Source: Candidatus Saccharimonadota bacterium
GTDB taxonomy: Bacteria > Patescibacteriota > Saccharimonadia > Saccharimonadales > UBA4665
Direction: 5' to 3'
Length of the DNA: 64,000 nt
Assembly (NCBI GenBank): GCA_027325485.1
Contig: DAIEFN010000003.1
Location: forward strand, 1 to 64,000
The position numbers were made by a program, and so were the translations under genes. This document shows positions 44,242 through 53,500 of this stretch, in pieces. The notes under the pieces were generated by a model that was given only the letters and a program-made list of their open reading frames with translations, was not told where the DNA came from and searched no databases. Position 1 is the first letter of the stretch. Each line of letters opens with the position of its first letter.

Positions 44242-44691
44242 TTACTTGAGCCTCTCTTTAACTAAGCCCGCAATCAAGGATCCGTCGGCGCCACCTGCTG
44301 TGAGCTCTTTAATCTTAGCGATTACTTGACCCATACAAGACATATCGCTCGCTTTAAGTTCACTAATAGTTCTGTCTACAATAACAATTAGTTCGGCTTC
44401 ACTTAACTGTTTTGGGAGATAGGTCTCGATAATCGCCTTCTCCTCCAGCTCTTTAGCTGCTCGTTCTTTAGCTGCTCCCTGGAGATATAGTTCAGCGCTT
44501 TCATTTCTTTTCTTAACCTCGCTAGAAAGCACCGCAATCTCTTCGACCTCGCTTAAGCCCGTTTCCTTTTTACCTTTAGCAACTTTTGCATAGAGCAAAG
44601 CACTCTTTAATCCACGCAAAGTATTGGCTTTTAGACTATCACCGGCTAGGAGCGCGGTTTTTATATCCTGCTCGAGTCGCTCTTCCAGCAT
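44242..44691 (-). CDS. YqeY/GatB-C-terminal-like protein
   Basis: 149 residues, all helical. It starts MLEERLEQDIKTALLAGDS and ends with TAGGADGSLIAGLVKERL, the GatB_Yqey tail domain related to the tRNA-binding end of GatB. Free-standing YqeY proteins are linked to tRNA-dependent amidation or translation quality, with the exact role unsettled. It sits between rpsU and adk. Confidence 0.85.
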   Translation of the reverse strand: MLEERLEQDIKTALLAGDSLKANTLRGLKSALLYAKVAKGKKETGLSEVEEIAVLSSEVKKRNESAELYLQGAAKERAAKELEEKAIIETYLPKQLSEAELIVIVDRTISELKASDMSCMGQVIAKIKELTAGGADGSLIAGLVKERLK

Positions 44692-44696
44692 AGAAC

Positions 44697-44912
44697 CTAT
44701 TTCAGTCCTAACTTAGCCCGTTTGATCTTTAAAGCTTTGCGTTCCTGGCGGATTATAGCTTTTGCTCTGCGGTCGCGTTTGCTAATTGGTTTCTCAAAGT
44801 ACTGACCTTGTTTGACATTAGCTAAAGCTCCAGATTGCTGGACTTTCCGGTTAAACCGTCGAAGCATGTTTTCTAAAGACTCTTTGGAATCTTTTCTTGA
44901 TACTTGAATCAT
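44697..44912 (-). CDS. rpsU: Ribosomal protein S21
   Basis: 71 residues from ATG 44910-44912; a TTG two codons upstream is also in frame. It has the S21 sequence KDSKESLENMLRRFNRKVQQSG and a basic C-terminal helix (KRDRRAKAIIRQERKALKIKRAK). It sits near the anti-Shine-Dalgarno end of 16S rRNA. Confidence 0.92.
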   Translation of the reverse strand: MIQVSRKDSKESLENMLRRFNRKVQQSGALANVKQGQYFEKPISKRDRRAKAIIRQERKALKIKRAKLGLK

Positions 44913-44920
44913 ATGCAACT

Positions 44921-44950
44921 ATTTTACCTTATTTAACCGAGACAGCGCAA
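44921..44950 (-). promoter_or_regulatory. rpsU promoter
   Basis: -35 TTGCGC and -10 TAAAAT (44926-44921), spaced about 18 bp. The -10 ends 8 nt before the ATG, giving a near-leaderless mRNA. Confidence 0.5.
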
Positions 44951-45236
44951 ACCAGTGTGAAGGTTTACTACATTAGCATCGCTTCTTCTGTGCATATTTT
45001 GGCACAGTATTCGTACGGTGTGCCAAATCTCCCAGGGATTGATGAGTTCGATAGTGATATGGTACTTCTTATGTAAACCTGATTAATAATTTCTCTTCAG
45101 TCAGTGAGGTCAATAGCTACGCCGCCCCGCTGTAACCTTCAATATAAACTGGACTAGCTAGAATTATTCCAGAAGTAATCTTTATCTGCGCAAACCTAGG
45201 TAGTTAAAAATATGTTTGTTTAGGCAGTGAATATTT
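44951..45236. other. Non-coding gap with a perfect inverted repeat
   Basis: No gene was found. TTTGGCACA (44998-45006) and TGTGCCAAA (45019-45027) are exact inverted copies around a 12-nt loop. There is no U-run on either side, so this is more likely an operator or a structured RNA than a terminator. Confidence 0.4.
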
Positions 45237-45518
45237 TTAGGTACGTTTTTGATTAGTGCGCTGACTCTTAAGCACGATGCTCTGCAGCTCTTTAAAGATT
45301 GGGTACTGCTTATTGGTTGAGTAAACTTTTGTGTTACCCTGCTTTTCACTAGTAAGGAAACCGGCCTTCTCTAAACGCTTTAGTTCGCGCTGAATGTTTC
45401 CAGCGTCTTCTTTGATCAACTTAGCAAGACCACGCACATGTGTCTTAAAGTCAGGATACTTTGCGTAGATAACGATTATTTTACGTCGTACACGCGAAGT
45501 AATAAAAACGTCTAGCAT
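45237..45518 (-). CDS. Winged-helix transcriptional regulator
   Basis: 93 residues. A winged-helix domain fills the protein: HVRGLAKLIKEDAGNIQREL as helix-turn-helix and LEKAGFLTSEKQGNTKVYST as the wing. It resembles ArsR/MarR-type small regulators without metal-binding Cys. AAGGAGA lies 5 nt before the ATG, an unusually good Shine-Dalgarno for this window. It is divergent to priA; the target is unknown. Confidence 0.75.
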   Translation of the reverse strand: MLDVFITSRVRRKIIVIYAKYPDFKTHVRGLAKLIKEDAGNIQRELKRLEKAGFLTSEKQGNTKVYSTNKQYPIFKELQSIVLKSQRTNQKRT

Positions 45519-45629
45519 CCGATCTCCTTATTGTTATTCAAACAACTTAGTGTAAGTATAGCCTACTCTTTCAGTTTACTTCAAGGAGTTTTTTGCACCT
45601 TCATATAAGCAATATTGATCTAAAACCAA

Positions 45630-45635
45630 TATAAT
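45630..45635 (+). promoter_or_regulatory. -10 box of priA
   Basis: Perfect TATAAT, 7 nt before the ATG at 45643, predicting a leaderless transcript. The -35 region is poor. Confidence 0.5.
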
Positions 45636-45642
45636 TACGGAT

Positions 45643-47565
45643 ATGTACTTTTATGAGGTCTGGGTGCGCAGTAATCACTACCGCGGTAATGCAGGGTTAA
45701 CCTATAGCTCAAATAACACGATTGCTATTGGTAAAATTGTTAGCGTACCCCTTAGGGATGAATTGGTCAGCGCCGTCGTGATGGCTAAGGCGTCACGGCC
45801 AAAAATGAAGACTAAGCTCATCTCAAGTGTAAGCGACCTGCCAGCATTACCTAACAGTACTCTGAAATTAATGCGCTGGCTCCATGAATACTACCCTTCC
45901 CCGATTGGTGTAATTACGCAGCAGTTTGTGCCTCCGGGACTCATGAACCTTAAGGAGGTTCTTCCCGAAGCGTCAGCTGCTCAAACCTCAACCACTCATT
46001 TGCCAAAACTAACCTCTGAGCAACTTGAGTCAATCGCTAAAATGCAGACTAGTGATACCTACCTTTTGCACGGACGCACCGGAAGTGGCAAAACCAGAAT
46101 CTATATGGAATTAGCGCTTTTAGAGCTAGCCCGAGGTCGCTCAGTTATTATCCTGACCCCTGAAATTAGCTTAACGACGCAACTGGAAGGTGAGTTTCGA
46201 GCGGTTTTTGCGCAACAAGTTATCTTAATGCATTCCACTCTTTCCCCTAAGATTAGAGCCGAGCGTTGGGCTGCTATTTTAACTCAAACTAATCCGGTTG
46301 TCGTGATTGGCCCAAGATCAGTTATCTTCTCACCAATCAAGAAACTTGGCCTAATCATCATTGATGAAGAGCACGAGCCAGCTTACAAGCAACAACAAGC
46401 ACCATATTATGTTACTTCCAGAGTGGCAGCACATCTGCGTGAAATCCAAGACGCTAAACTAGTGCTTGGCTCAGCCACCCCACTTGTTAGTGATTACTTC
46501 TTAGCTCAAGCTAGAAATAAGCCAGTTATTAGATTGACCAAGCTAGCAAAACAGGATTCGACGGCACAACTAGAGGTAATCGTTGTGGACTGTCGGGATA
46601 GAAGCACTTTTGCGCGCTCCCCCTACTTTTCTAACTCCTTAATTGAAGCCGTTAACGTAGCGCAAGCGGCGGGTGAACAAAGCCTGCTCTATCTTAACCG
46701 GCGTGGCACAGCTCGAGCGGTAGTCTGCGGCAACTGCGGCTGGCAAGCCCGCTGTCCACGCTGCGACCTTCCCCTGACTTATCACGGGGATAGCCATAGC
46801 ATGCGCTGTCACGTTTGCGGCTATAGTAGCGCCGCGCCCACCACCTGCCCGGATTGTAAACTACCAGAGGTTAAATACTTAAGTATTGGCACGAAGGCGG
46901 TCGTCACAGAAGCTGAACGCTTGTTTCCTGGAGCTAAAATCGTGCGTTTCGATAGCGATCAGGCTAGATCGGAACGGCTCGAACAACGCTACAAAGAAAT
47001 TCGAGACGGGGGCGCAGACATTATCGTTGGTACGCAGTTATTAGCGAAAGGCTTAGACTTGCCCCGTTTAAGTGTCGTTGGTGTGATGCTCGCCGATACC
47101 TCTCTGCAAATACCGGACTTCAGCGCTAGCGAACGGACATACCAGTTGCTTAGCCAGGTCATTGGACGCGTTGGACGTGGCCACCGCAAAGGCACGGCTA
47201 TTATTCAAACTTACCAGCCTGAAGCTGGTGCCATATTAGCTGCCACTACAGATAGCTGGAAGCAGTTTTATGAGTCTGAACTTGAGGAACGTAAAGCCTT
47301 TGGTTACCCTCCATATAAGCATTTATTAAAACTGACGCTCTCCCGCAGTAGTCCTCAAAGTGCCGAGAAGGCAGCGCAGATTCTGGCTAGTGGTTTAGCT
47401 GGAGTTAAAGTAGATGGACCGGCACCTGCTTTTCATGAAAAACAAGCTAGTAAATACCGCTGGCAAATAGTAGTCCGAGCAGATAAACGCAGTAAATTAA
47501 TTGAGATTATTCATCATCTGCCAAGTGGTTGGAGTTGGGATATTGACCCTAATGATCTCATCTAA
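45643..47565 (+). CDS. priA: Primosomal replication helicase PriA
   Basis: 640 residues. The N-terminal 3'-DNA-binding domain is shortened. Helicase motifs are LHGRTGSGKTRIYMELAL near residue 142, IIDEEHEPAYKQQ near 245, and QLLAKGLDLPRLSVVGVM near 465. Between them is the Cys-rich zinc module CGNCGWQARCPRCDLPLTYH, continuing with CHVCG and CPDC. It restarts stalled replication forks. The helicase motifs and zinc ligands look intact. Confidence 0.94.
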   Translation: MYFYEVWVRSNHYRGNAGLTYSSNNTIAIGKIVSVPLRDELVSAVVMAKASRPKMKTKLISSVSDLPALPNSTLKLMRWLHEYYPSPIGVITQQFVPPGLMNLKEVLPEASAAQTSTTHLPKLTSEQLESIAKMQTSDTYLLHGRTGSGKTRIYMELALLELARGRSVIILTPEISLTTQLEGEFRAVFAQQVILMHSTLSPKIRAERWAAILTQTNPVVVIGPRSVIFSPIKKLGLIIIDEEHEPAYKQQQAPYYVTSRVAAHLREIQDAKLVLGSATPLVSDYFLAQARNKPVIRLTKLAKQDSTAQLEVIVVDCRDRSTFARSPYFSNSLIEAVNVAQAAGEQSLLYLNRRGTARAVVCGNCGWQARCPRCDLPLTYHGDSHSMRCHVCGYSSAAPTTCPDCKLPEVKYLSIGTKAVVTEAERLFPGAKIVRFDSDQARSERLEQRYKEIRDGGADIIVGTQLLAKGLDLPRLSVVGVMLADTSLQIPDFSASERTYQLLSQVIGRVGRGHRKGTAIIQTYQPEAGAILAATTDSWKQFYESELEERKAFGYPPYKHLLKLTLSRSSPQSAEKAAQILASGLAGVKVDGPAPAFHEKQASKYRWQIVVRADKRSKLIEIIHHLPSGWSWDIDPNDLI

Positions 47566-47614
47566 AGCTGTTTAACTTTAGAGATATAGCTGTACAATAA
47601 CCTACATTAAAACT

Positions 47615-48193
47615 ATGGCCCTAACTAAAGAAGACATTATAACTCTACCGAACGTACACTTGCGTCAACGCTCAATGCGGGTCGGTTTAATCAGTTCTGA
47701 GATTAGACAGGTAGTCGAGGATATGGAAAGCGCCACCCTTAGTTGGGATGCTTCACGCAAACACGAAGTAGGGGTGGCCCTGGCGGCAATTCAAATTGAT
47801 CGCCCCTACCGAATAATCGTGGTTAGGAACGACTTTGAAAATAAGGAAGATCAGACCTTCCAGGTCTTTATTAACCCCGAAATTACTAAGGCAGAAGGCC
47901 AGCTAACAGAAGACTACGAAGGCTGCTTAAGCGTGCCTGACATATACGGCAAAGTGAAACGCTACTCTAAGGTGCGCATTAAAGCGTTGTCGCTTGATGG
48001 GGAGCCATTTCGAATTACCGCAGAGGGTTTTTTAGCGCGCATTTTCCAGCACGAAATTGATCACTTAAACGGATTGGTTTTTATTGATCACATTAAAAAC
48101 AATCCGGAGGCCTTCTATCTACTAGAGGCTGACGGTAAATTAAAGGCGATTCATTATGACACCATCAAAGACGATCCTGTTCTTTGGCAATGA
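47615..48193 (+). CDS. def: Peptide deformylase
   Basis: 192 residues. Motif 1 is GVALAAIQ (family GxGLAAxQ), motif 2 EGCLSVPD and motif 3 QHEIDHLNG, with Cys and two His as metal ligands. It removes the formyl group from nascent proteins. It ends in TGA at 48191-48193 and overlaps the start of fmt by 38 bp. A TACAAT -10-like box lies about 16 nt before the ATG. Confidence 0.93.
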   Translation: MALTKEDIITLPNVHLRQRSMRVGLISSEIRQVVEDMESATLSWDASRKHEVGVALAAIQIDRPYRIIVVRNDFENKEDQTFQVFINPEITKAEGQLTEDYEGCLSVPDIYGKVKRYSKVRIKALSLDGEPFRITAEGFLARIFQHEIDHLNGLVFIDHIKNNPEAFYLLEADGKLKAIHYDTIKDDPVLWQ

Positions 48194-49079
48194 GCGCTTA
48201 GCCACAGGAGTAACAACAGATACTCCTATCATTAAAGCGCTAGTATCAAATGGCTATAAGGTAGTAGCAGTTGTTAATCCGTCCTTGCGCTCTAATAACC
48301 CTTCACGCAAAGTACGCAAGTCAGAGATTGCAGAGCAGGCTACTAAATTTAATATTCCCTTGCTTGAGTTTGAACAATTAAGCTCTGCTCTGCCGCAACT
48401 AAAGTCGCTGAACGCTCAAGCTGGCATACTCGCAGCTTATGGCAAGATTGTACCGCAAGCTGTAATTGATCTGTTTGAGTTTGGCATTATTAATGTCCAC
48501 CCTTCCCTTCTGCCTTTGCACCGTGGTCCAACACCTATCGAATCCGTTATGCTAGCTGGCGAGAGTCAAACTGGTGTCAGCTTGATGCAATTAGTTAGTA
48601 CAATGGATGCCGGCCCAATCTACGATCAAGTTAGTCTAAAACTTACGGGTAAAGAGGAGAAACAACAGTTAGCCGACCGCTTAGGTAAGCTTGGCGCCGA
48701 ACGTCTTATAACCGTCTTACCGCAAATATTCGCTGGGACACTTAAACCATTAGCACAAAGTGGTTCTGTAAGCTACGATAAGCGCCTAGAAGCGGCTCTT
48801 GGCCATCTAGACCTAAATATGCCCGCAATTGCCTTAGAGCGAGCGATACGCGCTTTTAAGGGCTGGCCACGCAGTCGGATTACTATTAACTCTCAGCCAG
48901 TGATAATTACTGCAGCACACGTAATAAGTGGTGAGCAAGAAGTCCCGGGACAAATTAAACTAGTTGCTGGTTCCCTCGCCTTTACTACGGCTCAAGATTT
49001 GCTGGTGATCGACCGTCTAATTCCAGCAGGTGGCAAAGAAATGAGTAGCAAGGCTTATCTACAGGGTCGACCGCTTTAA
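48156..49079 (+). CDS. fmt: Methionyl-tRNA formyltransferase
   Basis: 307 residues. It starts MTPSKTILFFGNERLATGV in a different frame within the end of def. The N10-formyl-THF site is AYGKIVPQAVIDLFEFGIINVHPSLLP, with the catalytic Asn/His region and later SLMQLVSTMDAGPIYDQ. A C-terminal OB domain follows. It formylates initiator Met-tRNA, and def reverses this on proteins. Confidence 0.93.
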   Translation: MTPSKTILFFGNERLATGVTTDTPIIKALVSNGYKVVAVVNPSLRSNNPSRKVRKSEIAEQATKFNIPLLEFEQLSSALPQLKSLNAQAGILAAYGKIVPQAVIDLFEFGIINVHPSLLPLHRGPTPIESVMLAGESQTGVSLMQLVSTMDAGPIYDQVSLKLTGKEEKQQLADRLGKLGAERLITVLPQIFAGTLKPLAQSGSVSYDKRLEAALGHLDLNMPAIALERAIRAFKGWPRSRITINSQPVIITAAHVISGEQEVPGQIKLVAGSLAFTTAQDLLVIDRLIPAGGKEMSSKAYLQGRPL

Positions 49080-49089
49080 GGAAAACTGC

Positions 49090-49473
49090 TTAAAGTGCCG
49101 TAGGCGGGGTTATAGGGCTCTGATTAGCTGGTGGATTACTAGGCAAAGAGTTGTTTCCTGAATTTGCCATTTGCAGGATTTGCGGAGCGGATAGCCTAAT
49201 CTCTTCTTTTAGTTTGGTGTATTCTTCTTCAACGATTTGTTTATAATTTGGAAAATTTGTTTCTAACCACTGAAAGGCGCCGGCATCATCTTTGGCTTCG
49301 AAATACTTTTCGAATTCATCAAGTTGCTCATTACTCATCTGATCCGCTAAACGCATACCAACCCGCATTTCTAAGGTCTCATAGATGTGGCTTAGCAGGG
49401 CACGTTTTTCTTCATCAGGCAAAGCACCTAGTCCGAGTTCAATTAATAAGTTATGGTCTAGTTTGATGGCCAT
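49090..49473 (-). CDS. Small helical protein resembling DUF5663
   Basis: 127 residues, mostly helical, with LGLGALPDEEKRALLSHIYE and RLADQMSNEQLDEFEKYFE stretches. This layout is familiar from uncharacterised CPR proteins (DUF5663-like). The C-terminus is Pro/Asn/Ser-rich and disordered. Located between convergent fmt and infB. The function is unknown. Confidence 0.65.
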   Translation of the reverse strand: MAIKLDHNLLIELGLGALPDEEKRALLSHIYETLEMRVGMRLADQMSNEQLDEFEKYFEAKDDAGAFQWLETNFPNYKQIVEEEYTKLKEEIRLSAPQILQMANSGNNSLPSNPPANQSPITPPTAL

Positions 49474-49526
49474 TTGGCTTACTCCGACTTTAATTCTTAA
49501 ATTGTAGCAGAAGTGGCAATGCGCCC

Positions 49527-51284
49527 CTATAAGTGACGCTGTTTGACTTCTCGTCTGAAAACTTCGAGCCGATCACCCAACTCTAAATCTAAGCGCGAGG
49601 CAGTCTTAAGGCTCAGGCCGCACATTTCGCCTGCATTAATTTCTTTAACATCCGTCGGGCCACGCTTTAAGTTGGTTAGCTCAGCCTCCATTATTAACTC
49701 TTTGCCCCGTTTTACTCTAGCTAGCGCGGGCAAGCTAAGCTTACCGGTTGTTACTTCGCCACCACAGATAACATTAGCCTTGGTGGTATTAAATATGCCC
49801 CGAATAATTAAGGTGCCCAAATCCGTCTCAACTACCTGAGGTAGCAACAGTTTTTCAAGCTCTGCCTTAACATCGTCAATCAGTTCGTAAATTACGTTAT
49901 AGAGGTGCAGTTCAATCCGATCGCGTACGGCCTGTTGTCGAATGGTACTTGGCGCAATCACATTAAAGCCGTAAATTTTGGCACCGGTGGTCATTGATAG
50001 TCTAAGGTTATTGTCCGTAATAGCGCCAATCCCAGAGCTAACAATGCGCACGGCAACTTCTTCGGTATTCAGCGCGCTGAGGCTGTCTATAACGGAGGTT
50101 AGTGAGCCTTGCACGTCAGCTTTAACGATTAGATTTAATTCGCTCAATTCGTGCGAGCGATTTATTAGCTTTAGTAGCTCACCACTAGTTATCTCCCGAT
50201 TCGATGTCGTATGGCGTTCACTAGCAGCAGTTTCGGCTTGCGTGCGGGCTAAGCGTTCGCTACTTACCGCTATAAATTCATCACCAAACTCTGGCAGGGT
50301 CTTAAAGCCAGTAATGCTGACAGGGGTCGAAGGACCAGCTTGCTTTAGTGGCTTACCCTCTGGCGTCTCGAGATTACGTACTTTTGCGTATGTCGCACCT
50401 GCAACTACAAATTGTCCTGGTTTTAGAATTCCAGATTCAACTAGAGCCGTCGCTACCGGACCGCGGCCTACCTCAACATGTGCCTCAATGACTAAACCGC
50501 GAGCCGGAACATCGACATCAGCTTTCAGATCTTCAACATCGGCTACTAATAGCACCATGTCGAGCAGTTCATTTACTCCCTGCCCAGTCTTAGCGGACAG
50601 AGTTAGCACAACTGTATCGCCACCCCACTCTTCTACTAGTAGATTGTGTTCGGATAGCTGTTGTTTAATGCGGTTCGGATCGGCGCCTTCTTTATCGATC
50701 TTGTTGATAGCAACTATGATTTTCACACCAGCATTGATGGCATAGCGAATGGCTTCAATGGTTTGCGGTTTAACACCGTCATCAGCCGCCACAACTAGAA
50801 TGACAATATCTGTTAGTTGTGCACCGTGCTCACGAATTGACGCAAAAGCCTCATGTCCGGGCGTATCTAAAAAAGTAATGGGACGGCCGTTATGTTCAAT
50901 TTGGTAGGCGGAAATATGCTGAGTGATGCCACCAGCTTCTTTGGCTGCTACGCTTGAACCCCTAATTGCATCAAGCAATGAGGTTTTGCCATGATCGACG
51001 TGCCCCATCACCGCCACCACTGGTGGGCGAATTGTTGCTTTAGCGCTGGCCTTTGGTTTCTCGCGGCGCAGGGGTAGTGTTTTGTCGGCGCCAGCTTTAA
51101 GCTCAACATCTAGACCCAACTCTTGCGTAATTATCTGAGCCGTGTCGAAATCGATCCGCTCATTAACCGTCGCCATGACACCGTTCTTCATCAGCTCGGC
51201 AATTAACTTAGTGACAGGGATCATTAACCGTTCGGCGAGAGCGCCGACGGTGATTGTATCTTCAACTTCTATCGTGGTGACCAC
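49527..51284 (-). CDS. infB: Translation initiation factor IF-2, short form
   Basis: 585 residues. One N-terminal IF2_N-like module precedes the GTPase: G1 [16 protein letters not shown] near residue 90, G3 [10 protein letters not shown] near 137, G4 [13 protein letters not shown] near 191. Domains II-IV follow. The long charged N-terminal region of E. coli IF2 is absent. It brings fMet-tRNA to the 30S subunit. rpsA is upstream by about 50 bp. Confidence 0.95.
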   Translation of the reverse strand: MVTTIEVEDTITVGALAERLMIPVTKLIAELMKNGVMATVNERIDFDTAQIITQELGLDVELKAGADKTLPLRREKPKASAKATIRPPVVAVMGHVDHGKTSLLDAIRGSSVAAKEAGGITQHISAYQIEHNGRPITFLDTPGHEAFASIREHGAQLTDIVILVVAADDGVKPQTIEAIRYAINAGVKIIVAINKIDKEGADPNRIKQQLSEHNLLVEEWGGDTVVLTLSAKTGQGVNELLDMVLLVADVEDLKADVDVPARGLVIEAHVEVGRGPVATALVESGILKPGQFVVAGATYAKVRNLETPEGKPLKQAGPSTPVSITGFKTLPEFGDEFIAVSSERLARTQAETAASERHTTSNREITSGELLKLINRSHELSELNLIVKADVQGSLTSVIDSLSALNTEEVAVRIVSSGIGAITDNNLRLSMTTGAKIYGFNVIAPSTIRQQAVRDRIELHLYNVIYELIDDVKAELEKLLLPQVVETDLGTLIIRGIFNTTKANVICGGEVTTGKLSLPALARVKRGKELIMEAELTNLKRGPTDVKEINAGEMCGLSLKTASRLDLELGDRLEVFRREVKQRHL

Positions 51285-51336
51285 TTTAGTGACGCTCCTT
51301 TCCGCCTTACGGCTAAAACATCTACATTAAGCTTTA

Positions 51337-52425
51337 CTACTTGGTTGCTTTAGATTTCTTAGCAACAGTTTGCTTGAGAGACAATGCAATCTTACGGTTC
51401 TCGGTGTCAACATCAAGCACCTTAAACTGCTTCTTTTCATTGAGCACAAACAGTTTTTCGGGATCGACACTGTCGTCATTACTCATTTCAGAAACATGCA
51501 CCAAGGCTTCAACGCTTGGGCTCAACTGCACAAAAGCGCCAAAAGGTGTAATGCGCGTAATTTTACCTTCTACGACATCGCCCTTTTTAATCTGCTTAAC
51601 TTCACTCAGCCATGGATCTTCGCTCATTTGCTTTAGGCTTAGGCTGAGACGGTCTTTATCGACTGAAATAATCTTCGCTTTTATCTTATCGCCAACTTTC
51701 ACGTAGTTGCGGGGATTGTCGACCCGCTCCCAAGAAATTTCAGAAATATGGATTAGCCCTTCGATACCATCGACGTTTACAAAGGCGCCAAAGTCAATCA
51801 CACCTGTCACGACACCATCGACTACATCATCGACTTTAAGACCAGCTAAACGGGCCGCCATATCATCTTTAATTGCTTCCTTCTCAGAGAAGATAAGCTT
51901 ATTTTCTTTACGGCTGACATCTAAAATGCGGACTCTTAGCGCCACGGTGGTTAGGGCGTTAAGTTTCTGCAGAATTTCATCCTTGTCGGCTCCATTAACA
52001 CGCGGATAATGACCCGCCGCTAATTGACTGACTGGCAAGAAACCCCGGATACCTTCTAGTTCAACTAGTAGTCCGCCCCGGTTAGCATCGTAAGGCATGA
52101 CTTCTACAATCTCTTGCTCTGCAAAAATCCGCTCCAGTTCTTCCCAACCGCGGTCTTTTACAGCGCGACGCATACTCAGTAAGGCGTGCCCTTCATCGAG
52201 TTCGGGATCAATAATACTGACTGTCACAGTCTGGCCTTCTTCTAGTTGCTGGCCATGGCCGATCTCCCGTCTCATCACGACACCGACGCCTTTGGCGCCT
52301 AGGTCGATCCAGACTTCGTGTTTTTTGATAGAGTTAACTGTGCCCTCTATAACGTCACCAGCCTTAAGGGCTGAAACGTCATTCGCGGCGAGTAACTCGT
52401 CCATCGTTAATGCTGTTTTTGGCAT
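51337..52425 (-). CDS. rpsA: Ribosomal protein S1, four S1 repeats
   Basis: 362 residues with four S1 domains at about residues 20-87, 105-175, 193-262 and 278-350; the third contains GVIDFGAFVNVDGIEGLIHISE and the fourth ITPFGAFVQLSPSVEALVHVSE. E. coli S1 has six. Short S1 versions typically occur in Gram-positive bacteria and CPR. It binds mRNA leaders, though leaderless mRNAs need it little. Confidence 0.9.
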   Translation of the reverse strand: MPKTALTMDELLAANDVSALKAGDVIEGTVNSIKKHEVWIDLGAKGVGVVMRREIGHGQQLEEGQTVTVSIIDPELDEGHALLSMRRAVKDRGWEELERIFAEQEIVEVMPYDANRGGLLVELEGIRGFLPVSQLAAGHYPRVNGADKDEILQKLNALTTVALRVRILDVSRKENKLIFSEKEAIKDDMAARLAGLKVDDVVDGVVTGVIDFGAFVNVDGIEGLIHISEISWERVDNPRNYVKVGDKIKAKIISVDKDRLSLSLKQMSEDPWLSEVKQIKKGDVVEGKITRITPFGAFVQLSPSVEALVHVSEMSNDDSVDPEKLFVLNEKKQFKVLDVDTENRKIALSLKQTVAKKSKATK

Positions 52426-52454
52426 ATTCCTTTATGCCTCCTATCGTAAGTATT

Positions 52455-52558
52455 TCTTCCTGGGAGCATCTTATAGCCGCCTGCGTCGGTGTCATTGTCA
52501 GCTAAGCTAACAGTGGTACGACGTAGCTGCCAAACAGCTACCAAGAAAGATTAAATCT
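52455..52558 (-). promoter_or_regulatory. Structured leader of rpsA
   Basis: A 120-nt leader includes a perfect 7-bp hairpin GUAGCUG-UUUGG-CAGCUAC (near 52535-52517), with a smaller stem UUAGC...GCUGA after it. TAGGAGG and AAAGGA lie before the ATG. S1 autoregulation is known in other bacteria; here it is an inference. Confidence 0.4.
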
Positions 52559-52559
52559 T

Positions 52560-52588
52560 ATTATAGCGTATAACACCTTAAGCGCCAA
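52560..52588 (-). promoter_or_regulatory. rpsA promoter
   Basis: -35 TTGGCG (52588-52583), 17-bp spacer, -10 TATAAT (52565-52560). Confidence 0.75.
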
Positions 52589-52618
52589 TAATAACAACGC
52601 TGCAACTAATAGCTAAAA

Positions 52619-53500
52619 TTACTCTAACTTGCGTGCTAATACTGAACGCCCGTGGCGAGAACCAAGCCAAAAGGTTGGCAGCAATGCGACGGCTATTAAT
52701 AGAAATGTCCACCAAGATATAGTAGTCGAGCTGTTCTTACTTTGTGGCGCAGTGGTGTTAGTAGTGTGACTAGGGGCCAGCTGACCATTAGCCACCGCAA
52801 CCAAAGGCAAGAAAGTAGTTGAACCATTATTGTCGGTAGTTGTTACATCAACAAAGTAAATCCCAGCTGTAGAGTAGGTATGGCTAATATTAATCGTGCC
52901 ACTAAACGCACTACTTTTTAGGCTTGGCGATGAGCCATCGCCCCAAGTGGTACTGATTGCATAGGGTGGTGTACCGCCGCCAATCTTAATTGGCCAGACC
53001 AGCTGCTGACCTGGATTGGCTCCCTGCTCTGCATAGCTACTAGAAACTATTACCTGGCTACCAGGCGCTGAATACTGGCCACTATTAAAGGTGGCACTTA
53101 TTGTGTTTGACTGTGGCCCACTCTGACCTAGAGCATCAAAATCCTGAGCGTAAATACTATTAGTGGCATTGAATAAGCTGATCTTAAGGCTGTAGCTGCC
53201 ACCGGAGCAGACTGTTGAGCCTACGAAAACATTGTTATCAAAGATTTTTATTAGAAGATTGCTGGGACAGAGTCCGCCAACCGTAATCGGGATAGTGCTA
53301 AAAGTCTGCCCGCTAGATGGAACGGTGATGGTTGCCGGCATCGTTGGCGGTGCAGTCGGTATTGTCGCCTCAAGTCCCAAAGAACCAGATTGCGGGTTCT
53401 GTGAAGATCCGATTGCAGAGACGCTCGAGCTCAAACCCAACAACGAGACCGCCGCCAGCACAAAAATGGTGAACTTGCGACTACCTATACGGCGTTTCAT
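52619..53500 (-). CDS. Membrane-anchored surface protein with PKD-like domain
   Basis: 293 residues. A signal peptide (about residues 1-29, ending SVSAIG) leads to two beta-sandwich regions; the second (WPIKIGGGTPPYAISTTWGD, then ISHTYSTAGIYFVDVTTTD) has the PKD-type signature of a WGDG strand and a HTY strand. A Ser/Thr-rich stretch precedes a C-terminal membrane helix (STTISWWTFLLIAVALLPTF) and a basic tail. It is coupled to the DUF916-like gene by ATGA and is the third membrane anchor of the surface locus. Confidence 0.75.
   Translation of the reverse strand: MKRRIGSRKFTIFVLAAVSLLGLSSSVSAIGSSQNPQSGSLGLEATIPTAPPTMPATITVPSSGQTFSTIPITVGGLCPSNLLIKIFDNNVFVGSTVCSGGSYSLKISLFNATNSIYAQDFDALGQSGPQSNTISATFNSGQYSAPGSQVIVSSSYAEQGANPGQQLVWPIKIGGGTPPYAISTTWGDGSSPSLKSSAFSGTINISHTYSTAGIYFVDVTTTDNNGSTTFLPLVAVANGQLAPSHTTNTTAPQSKNSSTTISWWTFLLIAVALLPTFWLGSRHGRSVLARKLE

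Noticed and set aside
49072-49096. Bidirectional terminator between fmt and the DUF5663-like gene
   Set aside because: CTTTAAG/CTTAAAG is AT-rich without U-run; too weak to list.
49978-50745. Plus-strand 255-codon ORF opposite infB
   Set aside because: It lies fully antisense to conserved infB codons, with Ser/Thr/Pro-rich shadow composition and no motif.
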